Of a stretch of DNA of 64,000 bases, positions 26,862 through 35,236 are shown piece by piece. The stretch lies in NCBI RefSeq assembly GCF_002197755.1, contig NZ_NHOT01000001.1, positions 806,001-870,000 of the forward strand. Direction: 5' to 3'. The notes below the pieces were generated by a model that saw only the letters and a list, made by a program, of their open reading frames with translations, had not been told where the DNA came from and searched no databases. A program made the translations under genes and the position numbers. The stretch comes from Pedobacter sp. AJM (GTDB taxonomy: Bacteria; Bacteroidota; Bacteroidia; Sphingobacteriales; Sphingobacteriaceae). The number at the start of each line of letters is the position of its first letter. Position 1 is the first letter of the stretch.

Positions 26862-28694
26862 TTATAAAGGTAAAGATATTTCAAATGTTGTTCCTTTATC
26901 CTTCTCGCTGCTCACTTTTATGGTACCATTTAACTTTTTAATAATATCCTGAACATAATTCAGTCCCAGGCCAAAACCTTTTACATCATGCAAATTACCA
27001 GTAGGCACACGGTAAAACTGGTCGAAAATTCTTTTAGATTGTTCCTTGGTCATCCCTATCCCCCGGTCAGAGATTTCGATAATCAAATGTTTATTGGTAT
27101 TTCTGGTCGAAATAGTAATCTCAGGTACCTCTGCACTATATTTATTGGCATTATCAATCAGATTATAAAGCACGTTGGAGAGGTGCAGTTCATCACCATA
27201 AATAACAGCATTTGCAGCTTCGGTATGAAGGTTGATGATGGCGTTACGCTTTTGAAGCTGCAGTTCCATACTGTCTAAAACAATAATAATCAGGTCATTC
27301 ATATCCACCTCAGTGTTTTCCATTTTAAGCTCTCCTTTTTCCAATCTGGCAATACTTAAAACCCGTTCGATATGACTACCCAAACGCACATTTTCATCAT
27401 ATATAATATTGGCTAGCCTGCTCAACCTGCTTTTATCTTCAGTAACCTCCGGGTCTTTGAGTGCCTCACTGGCAATCATGATGGTGGCTACAGGCGTTTT
27501 AAACTCATGCGTCATATTGTTGATGAAATCAGTCTTCATCTCCGATATTTTTTTCTGTTTCAGAATGGCATAAAGCGTATAAGAAAATATAAATACCAGC
27601 ACCAAAAGCAAACCCACTGATGAAGCCAGGGTTGCACTTAAGTTCGATACAATGGTAGAATTTTTATTGGGGAAGCTTACAATCAAAGTTCCGGGATCAC
27701 GGAATAAATCATTACCAAAAAGCGGAATTTTATAGGTATTCTCCGGTAAAAACTCTTTTTTAACATTAGCCGCTTCGATAAATAAAACAGAATCTTTTTT
27801 CGCGAGTGATATCTTATAAGAGGGTTTCTGGTTAATGTTATGTGTGAGCAGTTCTTCTTTCAGTAAGGTACCGAGTACCTCAAAATTAATGCGTTTGTAT
27901 AAGGGCACATTTATTTCCTGTAACTCTTTGGAAACATCTTCTACCATGCTTAAGCGTGTGTAGGAGAAAGTATCCTTTCCAAGTGACGCAATTTTAAGCT
28001 CCAGCCGTTTTTTGGCAATTTCATCCTCCCGTTTGAATTTTTTCTCCAGATCATCCGAAATTTTTGGCAATCCAACCAGCAGTGGGTTTCCGGTCATTGG
28101 GTCGGCCACCAAATACCTGATCGTATCCGGAAGGTTTTGAGGGGTTCTGAAATTAAACGTTTTTGAACCAGGTGAAATGAGCTTGGTCCGCATGCTGTAA
28201 CCCTTCAGGTTTAAGCTGTTCAGGTCCACCAGCGCATCTACTTCCACATCCAGGCGCGTACCGGTTAGAGATGCCTTTGGTGCGGAAAGCGATTTAAATT
28301 CATTTTCAGAAATCAGCTTTGGCCCGCGGTATGAAACTCTGATAATGCTGTCCTGCTGGTTCAGGTAGTTTTCAATCTGGCTTTCCCTTTCGGCCTGCCG
28401 CAGTTCAGATTCCTGCGCATACTGTTGCCTTAAATCTTTAATGTCAAGCGCCCTTTGCCTGGAATCCTGTAATTGCCTCAGTTTATTTTCAGCATCCTTT
28501 TTATTCAGATGATCGGCTACATTTAAACGTTCTACTTTTTTAACCACATTGGCTAAAGTCTGGTTTACCTGTTCATCAAAAAGCTGAGATTTCAGTTGAT
28601 AAGCTTCCCTGATGTAATATAACTGCATCACGAAAACACCCAGTAGTGCCACGGTCATTAAAACAGTTATAAACCAAAAGCTTCTTTTTTTCAT
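26862..28694 (-). CDS. Two-component sensor histidine kinase
   Basis: About 610 residues from the ATG at 28694 (MKKRSFWFITVLMTVALLG); the frame continues 12 codons upstream but those precede a normal membrane anchor. The first transmembrane helix (about 5-27) is followed by a long extracytoplasmic region (about 30-360) with a coiled-coil-like, Gln/Arg-rich part. A second helix (about 362-385, LATSVGLLLVLVFIFSYTLYAI-like) leads to HisKA (NNMTHEFKTPVATIMIASEAL) and HATPase (NLIDNANKYS, ISDRGIGMTKEQ, GFGLGLNYVQDI). There is no HAMP domain. Its partner is the response regulator just downstream. The sensory domain matches no family I recognise. Confidence 0.94.
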   Translation of the reverse strand: MKKRSFWFITVLMTVALLGVFVMQLYYIREAYQLKSQLFDEQVNQTLANVVKKVERLNVADHLNKKDAENKLRQLQDSRQRALDIKDLRQQYAQESELRQAERESQIENYLNQQDSIIRVSYRGPKLISENEFKSLSAPKASLTGTRLDVEVDALVDLNSLNLKGYSMRTKLISPGSKTFNFRTPQNLPDTIRYLVADPMTGNPLLVGLPKISDDLEKKFKREDEIAKKRLELKIASLGKDTFSYTRLSMVEDVSKELQEINVPLYKRINFEVLGTLLKEELLTHNINQKPSYKISLAKKDSVLFIEAANVKKEFLPENTYKIPLFGNDLFRDPGTLIVSFPNKNSTIVSNLSATLASSVGLLLVLVFIFSYTLYAILKQKKISEMKTDFINNMTHEFKTPVATIMIASEALKDPEVTEDKSRLSRLANIIYDENVRLGSHIERVLSIARLEKGELKMENTEVDMNDLIIIVLDSMELQLQKRNAIINLHTEAANAVIYGDELHLSNVLYNLIDNANKYSAEVPEITISTRNTNKHLIIEISDRGIGMTKEQSKRIFDQFYRVPTGNLHDVKGFGLGLNYVQDIIKKLNGTIKVSSEKDKGTTFEISLPL

Positions 28695-28856
28695 GAATCG
28701 GTATTGCCTAACCTTTAAAAGAGATAACAAAAAGGGATTTTAAATTAATCAGATATCAAAAATAGTGATTAGGGAAATGAGAAGATTGTTTTTAACATAT
28801 TTTAACAAGGGTTATGACACTGAAAATGAAGATTTAAGAAAGTAATCTCAAAAAAA

Positions 28857-28880
28857 ATGCCGGGGCAAAAGCCCCGGCAT
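28857..28880 (-). terminator. Strong intrinsic terminator after the DUF3127 gene
   Basis: A perfect 10-bp GC-rich stem (ATGCCGGGGC / GCCCCGGCAT) with a tetraloop. On the minus strand it is followed by a run of seven T. It lies 36 bp past the stop of the gene at 28916. Confidence 0.9.
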
Positions 28881-28915
28881 GGTTCAAAATTGTTTGCTTA
28901 AAAAAGATTCTTTAT

Positions 28916-29284
28916 TTAGAAAGGCAAATCATCATCTTCACCTGGCGCATTGCTCACATCAACCGGAGCTGCATATGCCGGAGCAGCAGCTGGCTGTGCA
29001 CCAGCAGCAACCGCATTGATTCTCCAGATCACAAGGCTGTTAAAATAAGATGTTTTACCTGTTTTGTCTGTCCATGGGCGGCCACGTAAATTAAAGAAAA
29101 CCTCAACCTCATCGCCCGCTTTAAATGTATCTAATAATGCAGTTTTATCTTGTAAAGCCTCAAAACGGATATATTCTGGGTATGTTGGATTTTCTGCGTA
29201 TTCTACTATTAAATCACGTTTTTTAAACGTTTCACTCACTTGCTGCGTTGCACCTACTTCGTGTACTTTTCCTTTAATTTCCAT
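28916..29284 (-). CDS. DUF3127 domain protein
   Basis: A 122-residue protein, taking ATG 29284 (MEIKGKVHEVGATQQVS); the frame continues upstream to 29317 but MEIKGK is the normal family start. The fold appears OB-like: ERDLIVEYAENPTYPEYIRFEALQ-type strands, a phenylalanine-rich VEVFFNLRGRPWTDKTGK segment and a final NSLVIWRINAV, followed by an Ala/Pro-rich linker and an acidic tail ending DDDLPF. The acidic tail with terminal Phe resembles single-stranded-DNA-binding-protein tails, an observation only. The gene is isolated, with its own terminator. Function is unknown. Confidence 0.85.
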   Translation of the reverse strand: MEIKGKVHEVGATQQVSETFKKRDLIVEYAENPTYPEYIRFEALQDKTALLDTFKAGDEVEVFFNLRGRPWTDKTGKTSYFNSLVIWRINAVAAGAQPAAAPAYAAPVDVSNAPGEDDDLPF

Positions 29285-29352
29285 AACTAATACTAATAAT
29301 GTACGTATAAAAGCCAAATCTCTATAATTTTATTGATAACTTCGCATATATT

Positions 29353-30546
29353 ATGATGCAAGTTTTCCACAATAAAAGCAGGGTAATTATCACCTGCAAT
29401 AAACGCCTTTCTCCTTATTTACAAGATGAAGTTACGGCCTTAGGTTACACGATAGAAAGGGCTTTCCAAACCGGCGTTGAGCTAAATATTACGCTTACAG
29501 AATGTATTAAACTCAATTTGAACCTGCGTTGCGCCAGTCAGATTTTATATTCAATTAAAAGTTTTAAGGCCATTACTCCTGACGATTTATACAAAGAAAT
29601 TTCGGCTATAGCGTGGGAAGAATTAATAGATTTTACCGGTTACTTTTCCGTAACTTCCAACGTAGATAATCCGAACATTACCACACCACTATTCGCCAAC
29701 TTAAAAGTAAAGGATGCGATTGTAGATCGCATGAAAGAGAAAAAGGGGATCCGCCCTGATTCTGGTTCGGATGCGAATAAAGCAGTAGTACATTTATATT
29801 GGAAAGATGCAGATGCAGATGTATTTATGGATACTTCAGGTGAAACACTGGCCAAACATGGTTATCGTAAAATCCCGGGAAAAGCACCTATGCTGGAGGC
29901 TTTGGCATCAGGCGTAATCTATGCCACCAAATGGGATCGAAAATCGCCTTTTATTAACCCGATGTGTGGTTCTGGAACGCTGGCCATTGAGGCTGCGCTG
30001 ATTGCTACTAATCGTGCGCCGGGCTTATACCGGATGAATTATGGCTTTATGCATATTTTAGGCTATGAAGAAGAAGCTTTTTTCGCAGAACGGAGAATCC
30101 TGAAAGAACAGGTGATTAAAAATACCGACCTTAAAATTATCGCTTCCGATCTCTCTGAAGATGCTGTGGAAGTAACCCGCAGAAATGCAAAAACGGCCGG
30201 GGTTGATACCTTGATTGAGTTTGAAGTTTGTGATTTTGAGCTTACGCCCGTTCCTGAAGACGGCAAAGGCACCGTGGTTTTTAACCCGGAGTATGGCGAA
30301 CGTTTAGGTGTGCACAGCAAACTGGAACTCACCTATAAACGCATGGGCGATTTTATGAAAACCAAATGCAAGGGATATTCCGGATATATTTTTACCGGCA
30401 ATCCTGACCTTGCCAAAAAAATAGGTTTAAAAGCTTCACAGAAGCTAGAGTTTTATAACGGAAAGCTGGATTGCCGTCTGCTTGAATATGAATTATATGA
30501 TGGTTCACGCCGGGCACCTCAAATTGAGCCAGAAGCCATTTCTTAA
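29353..30546 (+). CDS. THUMP-domain class I SAM-dependent rRNA methyltransferase (RlmL N-domain-like)
   Basis: A 397-residue methyltransferase. Residues about 40-160 form a THUMP-type RNA-binding region; residues about 165-385 are the Rossmann methyltransferase, with NPMCGSGTLAIEAALIA as the SAM-binding motif and VVFNPEYGERLG as the catalytic motif. This matches the E. coli RlmL N-terminal half (23S rRNA guanine-N2 methylation) and related RlmK/L proteins. The usual NPPY is NPEY here. ATG 29353 or 29356 could start it. Divergent from the DUF3127 gene. Confidence 0.88.
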   Translation: MMQVFHNKSRVIITCNKRLSPYLQDEVTALGYTIERAFQTGVELNITLTECIKLNLNLRCASQILYSIKSFKAITPDDLYKEISAIAWEELIDFTGYFSVTSNVDNPNITTPLFANLKVKDAIVDRMKEKKGIRPDSGSDANKAVVHLYWKDADADVFMDTSGETLAKHGYRKIPGKAPMLEALASGVIYATKWDRKSPFINPMCGSGTLAIEAALIATNRAPGLYRMNYGFMHILGYEEEAFFAERRILKEQVIKNTDLKIIASDLSEDAVEVTRRNAKTAGVDTLIEFEVCDFELTPVPEDGKGTVVFNPEYGERLGVHSKLELTYKRMGDFMKTKCKGYSGYIFTGNPDLAKKIGLKASQKLEFYNGKLDCRLLEYELYDGSRRAPQIEPEAIS

Positions 30547-30575
30547 ACCTTAATCTAAGTTTTACAGGATCAACA

Positions 30576-30614
30576 AGCCGGCATGAACATTATGAAAAAT
30601 GTTCGTGCCTGGCT
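30576..30614 (+). terminator. Imperfect hairpin after the methyltransferase gene
   Basis: AGCCGGCATGAACATT and its near complement AATGTTCGTGCCTGGCT form a long stem with a short A-rich loop, 30 bp after the stop codon. It probably ends the transcript. The remainder of the 341-bp gap up to 30888 is AT-rich, with no gene or clear promoter beyond TATA-like stretches. Confidence 0.55.
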
Positions 30615-30887
30615 CTTATTCGCCGGTTATTTTATAATGCTTAAGGCCCCCCGAATAACGCTTTTATTTTCTTCACAAGCGCTTATGCAGCTGATAAGTC
30701 CAAAAATTTAATTTTAAAATCATCTGACTTCAAGAAATAAATTCAATATATTAAACCTTTGTTTAACGCATTTGTTTCTTATATACCGTTAACGTAATTC
30801 CTTATAGTGCTAAAAATTAACAAATCTAAAAACTGTAAGGATACTAGGCTCGTATATATTGAAAAAATTAAAAAATAATCCTTTTTT

Positions 30888-31169
30888 ATGGAAGATGTAT
30901 TAGCTTTAAAAACAAAAAACGTTGCCGGAAATATTAGAAAAATCAGGGAATACAGAGATTATACCCAGGATTATCTGGCGGCAAAATTAAAAATTTCACA
31001 AAATGCCTACAGTAAGATTGAACTGGGATATAGTAAATTAACGATCGATCGTTTGTTTCAGGTTTCAGAAATTTTAGAGGTTGAGGTTACGCACCTTTTA
31101 ACCTTAAACCCAAATGATTTAATTAAGATTATTGCTGATGATGAGCATAGAGCAGCAACGGTAAGTTAA
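30888..31169 (+). CDS. Small XRE-family helix-turn-helix regulator
   Basis: A 93-residue protein made almost entirely of a HTH_3 (Cro/CI-type) domain: NIRKIREYRDYTQDYLAAKL as helices 1-2 and ISQNAYSKIELGYSKLTIDRL as the recognition region. The C-terminal 25 residues are too short for a sensory domain. Such stand-alone regulators are common in Bacteroidetes and not necessarily linked to toxin-antitoxin or phage functions; no toxin-like partner is adjacent. It precedes the HD hydrolase gene, which has its own promoter-like element. Target unknown. Confidence 0.88.
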   Translation: MEDVLALKTKNVAGNIRKIREYRDYTQDYLAAKLKISQNAYSKIELGYSKLTIDRLFQVSEILEVEVTHLLTLNPNDLIKIIADDEHRAATVS

Positions 31170-31222
31170 GTGATAACTTACCGTTGTTAATATCATTTCT
31201 TTCTCCGTGCATCTATTTCCAA

Positions 31223-31230
31223 TATCTTTG
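31223..31230 (+). promoter_or_regulatory. Bacteroidetes -7 element before the HD-domain gene
   Basis: TATCTTTG matches TAnnTTTG exactly, 12 nt before the start at 31243. A TTTC at about 31196 could be the -33 element. Confidence 0.5.
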
Positions 31231-31242
31231 TGGTAAATTTTA

Positions 31243-31890
31243 ATGATGCAGGACCCCATTCAAAAAACAATAACATTTGTTAAGCAAACCTTAAAAAATG
31301 CAGAGGCTGGCCACGATTGGTTTCACATTGAGCGTGTGTTTAAAACAGCTTTAAATATCAATCAGGAAGAAAAAAGAAATGAGCTGGTTATTGCTCTGGC
31401 TGCGCTTTTACATGACATTGCTGATCCAAAATTTAACAATGGCGATGAAAATTTAGGTCCAAACCTGGCGCAATCCTTTTTACAATCCATAGCTGTTGAA
31501 GAAGAGGTGGTGCAGCACGTAAAAATGATTATTCAGCACATGTCTTTTAAAAACAGTTTCGACGACAACAGTTTTACTTCCAAAGAAATGCAAATTGTGC
31601 AGGATGCAGATCGTCTGGACGCCATTGGTGCTATCGGTATTGCCAGGGCATTTACCTATGGCGGCTTCAAAAACCGTGTGTTGTATGATCCTTCCATTAA
31701 ACCGGAAGAACATCTTTCAAAAGAAAGCTATAAAAATACCACCGCGCCAACCATCAATCATTTCTATGAAAAGCTTTTGCTTTTGAAAGAGAGGATGAAT
31801 ACAGCGGCAGGTAAAAAAATCGCAGCGAAAAGACATCAGTTTATGTTGGATTACCTCGATCAATTTTACAGCGAATGGGAAGGCAATTAA
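31243..31890 (+). CDS. HD-domain phosphohydrolase
   Basis: A 215-residue soluble HD-superfamily protein. Metal ligands are visible: His in AGHDWFHIERV, the HD pair in ALLHDIADPKF, a further His in IIQHMSF, and Asp in IVQDADRLDAIGAIGIARAF. This resembles the YpgQ/YedJ-type group, some of which hydrolyse nucleoside triphosphates. The next gene, 108 bp downstream, is the radical SAM protein. The true start could be the second Met (31246). Confidence 0.92.
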   Translation: MMQDPIQKTITFVKQTLKNAEAGHDWFHIERVFKTALNINQEEKRNELVIALAALLHDIADPKFNNGDENLGPNLAQSFLQSIAVEEEVVQHVKMIIQHMSFKNSFDDNSFTSKEMQIVQDADRLDAIGAIGIARAFTYGGFKNRVLYDPSIKPEEHLSKESYKNTTAPTINHFYEKLLLLKERMNTAAGKKIAAKRHQFMLDYLDQFYSEWEGN

Positions 31891-31973
31891 TTCACAACTT
31901 CAATTTCTTTTCTTTTATTCCACAACAGAGTAAGCTTAGTTATTCAAATTACTAATAAAATTAGCTTTATCAC

Positions 31974-31981
31974 TATATTTG
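31974..31981 (+). promoter_or_regulatory. Bacteroidetes -7 element before the radical SAM/DUF4130 operon
   Basis: TATATTTG (TAnnTTTG) lies 17 nt before the ATG at 31999. No clear TTTG stands at -33. Confidence 0.45.
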
Positions 31982-31998
31982 TTAGTAAATAAAAAGCT

Positions 31999-33255
31999 AT
32001 GTCTGACCGAATTCGTGAAAAGTTAAATATCCTGGCCGATGCGGCAAAGTATGATGTTTCGTGTTCATCAAGCGGAGGCACCCGTAAAAATGACAATAAA
32101 GGTATTGGTAACAGTCATACTTCAGGTATTTGTCATACCTATACAGAAGATGGGCGTTGCGTTTCCCTTTTAAAAATCCTGTTAACCAATCACTGTATCT
32201 ATGACTGTTTATTTTGTGTTTCGAGAAAGAGCAATGACATTAAGCGAGCTGCCTTTACTGTAGATGAAGTGGTGGATTTAACCATGAACTTTTACCGCAG
32301 AAATTATATCGAAGGTTTATTTCTGAGTTCAGGTATTTTTAAAAATGCAGATTTTACCATGGAACGGTTACTGTTGGTTTGCAAAAAACTTCGTTTAGAG
32401 CAAAGTTATAATGGTTATATTCATTTAAAGACCATTCCAGGGGCCAGTGATGAATTGATAAAGGAAGCCGGCCTATATGCCGATCGCATGAGTATCAATT
32501 TGGAAATGCCTACCGAAGCAGGGCTGAAGCTCTTAGCGCCCGAAAAGAGCCATGCGGATGTGATCAAACCTTTGGGATTTGTACAGCAAAATATTGTTCA
32601 GTTTGCTGAAGATAAAAAATTAATTAAGCATGTACCTAAATTTGTTCCCGCAGGCCAGAGTACGCAAATGGTGATTGGTGCCACGCCTGAAAGTGATAAA
32701 GATATTATGTATACGGCTAATGCTTTTTACAAAAACTTCTCTTTAAAAAGGGTTTATTATTCTGGCTATGTGCCCATTAGCAATGATAGCAGGATGCCCG
32801 TTTTAGGAACCCAGCCACCCTTGCTCAGGGAAAACAGGTTATACCAAACCGATTGGCTGATGCGGTTTTATGGCTTTAAAGTTCAGGAAATTCTAAATGA
32901 TGCCAACCCAAATCTGGACGTAGACATCGACCCGAAACTCAGCTGGGCCATCAGAAATATGCAGCATTTCCCGGTAGATATCAATAAGGCAGATTACAGG
33001 ATGATCCTCCGAATTCCGGGTATTGGTGTCATGTCTGCGAAAAAAATTGTACAGGCCAGAAAGTTTGGGAAATTAAGAATTGATCAGCTGAAGAAAATAG
33101 GCGTGGCGTATAACAGGGCTAAGCATTTTATAACTTGTGCAGATAGTCCTTATCAATTAAAAGATTATCAGGGCACGCAGATCAAGGCCTTTATCATGGC
33201 CGATAGTCAAAGCAAATACCTCAAAACAGATAACAATCAGCTCATTTTATTTTAG
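31999..33255 (+). CDS. Putative DNA modification/repair radical SAM protein (TIGR03916-like)
   Basis: A 418-residue radical SAM enzyme. The cluster motif is CIYDCLFC with Cys66, Cys70 and Cys73; three more cysteines upstream (22, 45, 54; KYDVSCSSSGG and GICHTYTEDGRC) are typical of this family and might bind a second metal. Residues about 80-310 form the TIM-barrel core. The C-terminal 100 residues contain a helix-hairpin-helix element (DINKADYRMILRIPGIGVMS), a common DNA-binding module. The family travels with a DUF4130 partner gene, present here 15 bp downstream. The reaction is unknown; DNA-base repair or modification is inferred from HhH and partner. Confidence 0.9.
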   Translation: MSDRIREKLNILADAAKYDVSCSSSGGTRKNDNKGIGNSHTSGICHTYTEDGRCVSLLKILLTNHCIYDCLFCVSRKSNDIKRAAFTVDEVVDLTMNFYRRNYIEGLFLSSGIFKNADFTMERLLLVCKKLRLEQSYNGYIHLKTIPGASDELIKEAGLYADRMSINLEMPTEAGLKLLAPEKSHADVIKPLGFVQQNIVQFAEDKKLIKHVPKFVPAGQSTQMVIGATPESDKDIMYTANAFYKNFSLKRVYYSGYVPISNDSRMPVLGTQPPLLRENRLYQTDWLMRFYGFKVQEILNDANPNLDVDIDPKLSWAIRNMQHFPVDINKADYRMILRIPGIGVMSAKKIVQARKFGKLRIDQLKKIGVAYNRAKHFITCADSPYQLKDYQGTQIKAFIMADSQSKYLKTDNNQLILF

Positions 33256-33270
33256 TGAATTAAAAAGACT

Positions 33271-34035
33271 ATGATTTACACCTTCGATGGCTCTCTTTCT
33301 GGTTTGCTAACCGCAGTGTTCGAATGGTTTGAACGGAAACCCGGGCATATCAAGTTACAATTGAGCGATATTTTTCAGCCCGATGCTTTTACGGAATCGT
33401 TTGAGGTGATCACCAATGAAGAGAAAGCAGATCGCGTATGGAAAGGCCTTCAAAAAAAGCTGAAGAAAGACTGGCAGAGAACTTTTTATTGTAGCTATTT
33501 ATCTGAAATTCCCGAAGCTTACAACCATCTTTTTCAGTTTGCCCTGTACATTTTTGAAAGCGCAGATGGTGCATCAGCCAATTTCGGGAATGATCATGTA
33601 ATTGCTTTATCCAAATACGCTAAAAGCGTGGAAAGGGAAAAGCACCGGATGGAAGCCTTTATCAGGTTTCAAAAAACGGCCGACGGCAGGTTTTACACAT
33701 CAATTGATCCTGATTTTAATGTTTTGCCCCTGATTTCGAATCATTTTAAAAATCGCTATGCCGATCAGCAGTGGATTATTTACGATTTGAAACGAAAATA
33801 TGGCCTTCATTACGATTTAAATGCAGTTGAAGAAGTAACCATCAATTTTTCTGATGGTGCAAAAACCCCAAACCCTTCCCCTGCATTAATGGATGAAAAA
33901 GAAGAACTTTACGCTATTTTATGGAAAGACTATTTTAAAAGTGCCAATATTGTCGCACGGAAAAACACCAAATTACACCTGCAACATGTACCCAAAAGAT
34001 ATTGGAAGTATTTAACCGAAAAGCAGCTGGCTTAA
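33271..34035 (+). CDS. DUF4130 putative DNA metabolism protein (TIGR03915-like)
   Basis: A 254-residue protein of the family that accompanies the preceding radical SAM enzyme. It opens with YTFDGSLSGLLTAVFEWF and has the RMEAFIRFQKTADGRFYTSIDPDF stretch and C-terminal HLQHVPKRYWKYLTEKQ, all DUF4130 hallmarks. In some actinobacterial proteins DUF4130 is fused to a UdgX-type uracil-DNA-binding domain, which supports a DNA-repair link. It is co-transcribed with the radical SAM gene (15-bp gap). Its biochemical activity is not known. The next gene, a sensor kinase, begins 33 bp later and may be in the same transcript. Confidence 0.9.
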   Translation: MIYTFDGSLSGLLTAVFEWFERKPGHIKLQLSDIFQPDAFTESFEVITNEEKADRVWKGLQKKLKKDWQRTFYCSYLSEIPEAYNHLFQFALYIFESADGASANFGNDHVIALSKYAKSVEREKHRMEAFIRFQKTADGRFYTSIDPDFNVLPLISNHFKNRYADQQWIIYDLKRKYGLHYDLNAVEEVTINFSDGAKTPNPSPALMDEKEELYAILWKDYFKSANIVARKNTKLHLQHVPKRYWKYLTEKQLA

Positions 34036-34068
34036 CACCCGTTTAACATAAAACCACTAAATTGCACC

Positions 34069-35094
34069 ATGAAATTAAGTGTACTGGTTCTAATTACAGC
34101 ACTTGCTGTTGCGCTTTCCATTGGCATGGTCAATTTTTATTTTGAACGCAGCTGGTACTACTTTGGAATTTCCTTTGGCGTTTCTTTTCTAAGCAGCTTT
34201 CTTGTTTTTTATTACCTGTTAGAAAAATACATTTATAACAAAATAAAGCTCATTTATAAGCTAATCCACAACCTAAAACTTGGAAAAGACCTAAAAGATG
34301 CATTGGGTGAATATGTTAGTTCAGACCCGATTAATGATGTGGAACACGAAGTGAAGGAATGGGCTGGCGCAAAGAAAAAAGAAATTGATTTACTAAAAAA
34401 ACAGGAGCAGTTTCGCCGCGAATTCCTGTCGAACGTTTCGCACGAATTTAAAACACCGCTTTTTGCCATTCAGGGCTATATTGAAACCTTACAGGATTGC
34501 ATTACTGACGACCCTGAAATGGCCATGAAATTCCTCAAAAAAGCAGAAAATAACGTAGAGCGGTTAAGTTACCTGATCAATGACCTGGATGCCATTGCCA
34601 AACTTGAAACCGGCGAATCTCCAATTAATTATCAGAAATTTGATTTTGTGTTGCTGGCCAAAGAAGTGATGGAAAATCTGGATGACCGTGCAAAATCCAA
34701 AAACATCAAACTATTTTTCAAGGATAAATATACTGCCGTTACCTTCGTTCATGCAGACCGTGAAAAAATCCGCCAGGTGTTGATAAACCTGATTGTAAAC
34801 AGCATTAAATATGGTGTTGAAAACGGAGAAACGGCTATTAAAATATTTGAACTTCACGATCAGTTTCTTATTGAAGTGACCGACAATGGAATCGGGATTG
34901 AAGAAAAGCACCTGGCCAGACTTTTTGAGCGTTTCTATCGCATTGATACACATCGGGCCAGAGAAGTAGGCGGAACCGGTTTAGGTTTAGCCATTGTAAA
35001 ACATATTTTAGAGGCTCACCAGCAAACCATATCCGTAAGAAGCACGCCTGGAATTGGAACTACCTTTGCATTTACCTTACACAAAGGCAGTTAA
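34069..35094 (+). CDS. PhoR-like sensor histidine kinase (orphan)
   Basis: A 341-residue kinase with two N-terminal transmembrane helices (about 4-24 and 32-54) separated by a very short loop, so there is almost no periplasmic sensor domain. Then come a short linker, HisKA with [23 protein letters not shown], and HATPase ([44 protein letters not shown]). This architecture resembles PhoR-type kinases of Bacteroidetes, which usually adjoin a PhoB-like regulator; none is adjacent here. It follows the radical SAM/DUF4130 pair with a 33-bp gap. Confidence 0.93.
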   Translation: MKLSVLVLITALAVALSIGMVNFYFERSWYYFGISFGVSFLSSFLVFYYLLEKYIYNKIKLIYKLIHNLKLGKDLKDALGEYVSSDPINDVEHEVKEWAGAKKKEIDLLKKQEQFRREFLSNVSHEFKTPLFAIQGYIETLQDCITDDPEMAMKFLKKAENNVERLSYLINDLDAIAKLETGESPINYQKFDFVLLAKEVMENLDDRAKSKNIKLFFKDKYTAVTFVHADREKIRQVLINLIVNSIKYGVENGETAIKIFELHDQFLIEVTDNGIGIEEKHLARLFERFYRIDTHRAREVGGTGLGLAIVKHILEAHQQTISVRSTPGIGTTFAFTLHKGS

Positions 35095-35180
35095 ATAATT
35101 TTCAGTATAAAAGTCTCTTCCTGACGAAGCAAATTTTACAGTTATAATCAAACTGTAAACATTTAAACTAAATGTGCCAA

Positions 35181-35213
35181 TTTGTCACTTTTAATTTAAT
35201 TTGTGTATTTTTG
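35181..35213 (+). promoter_or_regulatory. Bacteroidetes housekeeping promoter of miaB
   Basis: Exact -33 TTTG (35181-35184) and exact -7 TATTTTTG (35206-35213) with a 21-nt spacer, 23 nt before the miaB ATG. One of the best full matches to the Bacteroidetes promoter consensus in the window. Confidence 0.72.
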
Positions 35214-35236
35214 CAATCCCAAAATCTTTTTAAAGA

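Noticed and set aside
32847-32856. AACCGATTGG match to the operator core in the radical SAM gene
   Set aside because: Inside coding sequence, no palindrome beyond the core, no promoter nearby.
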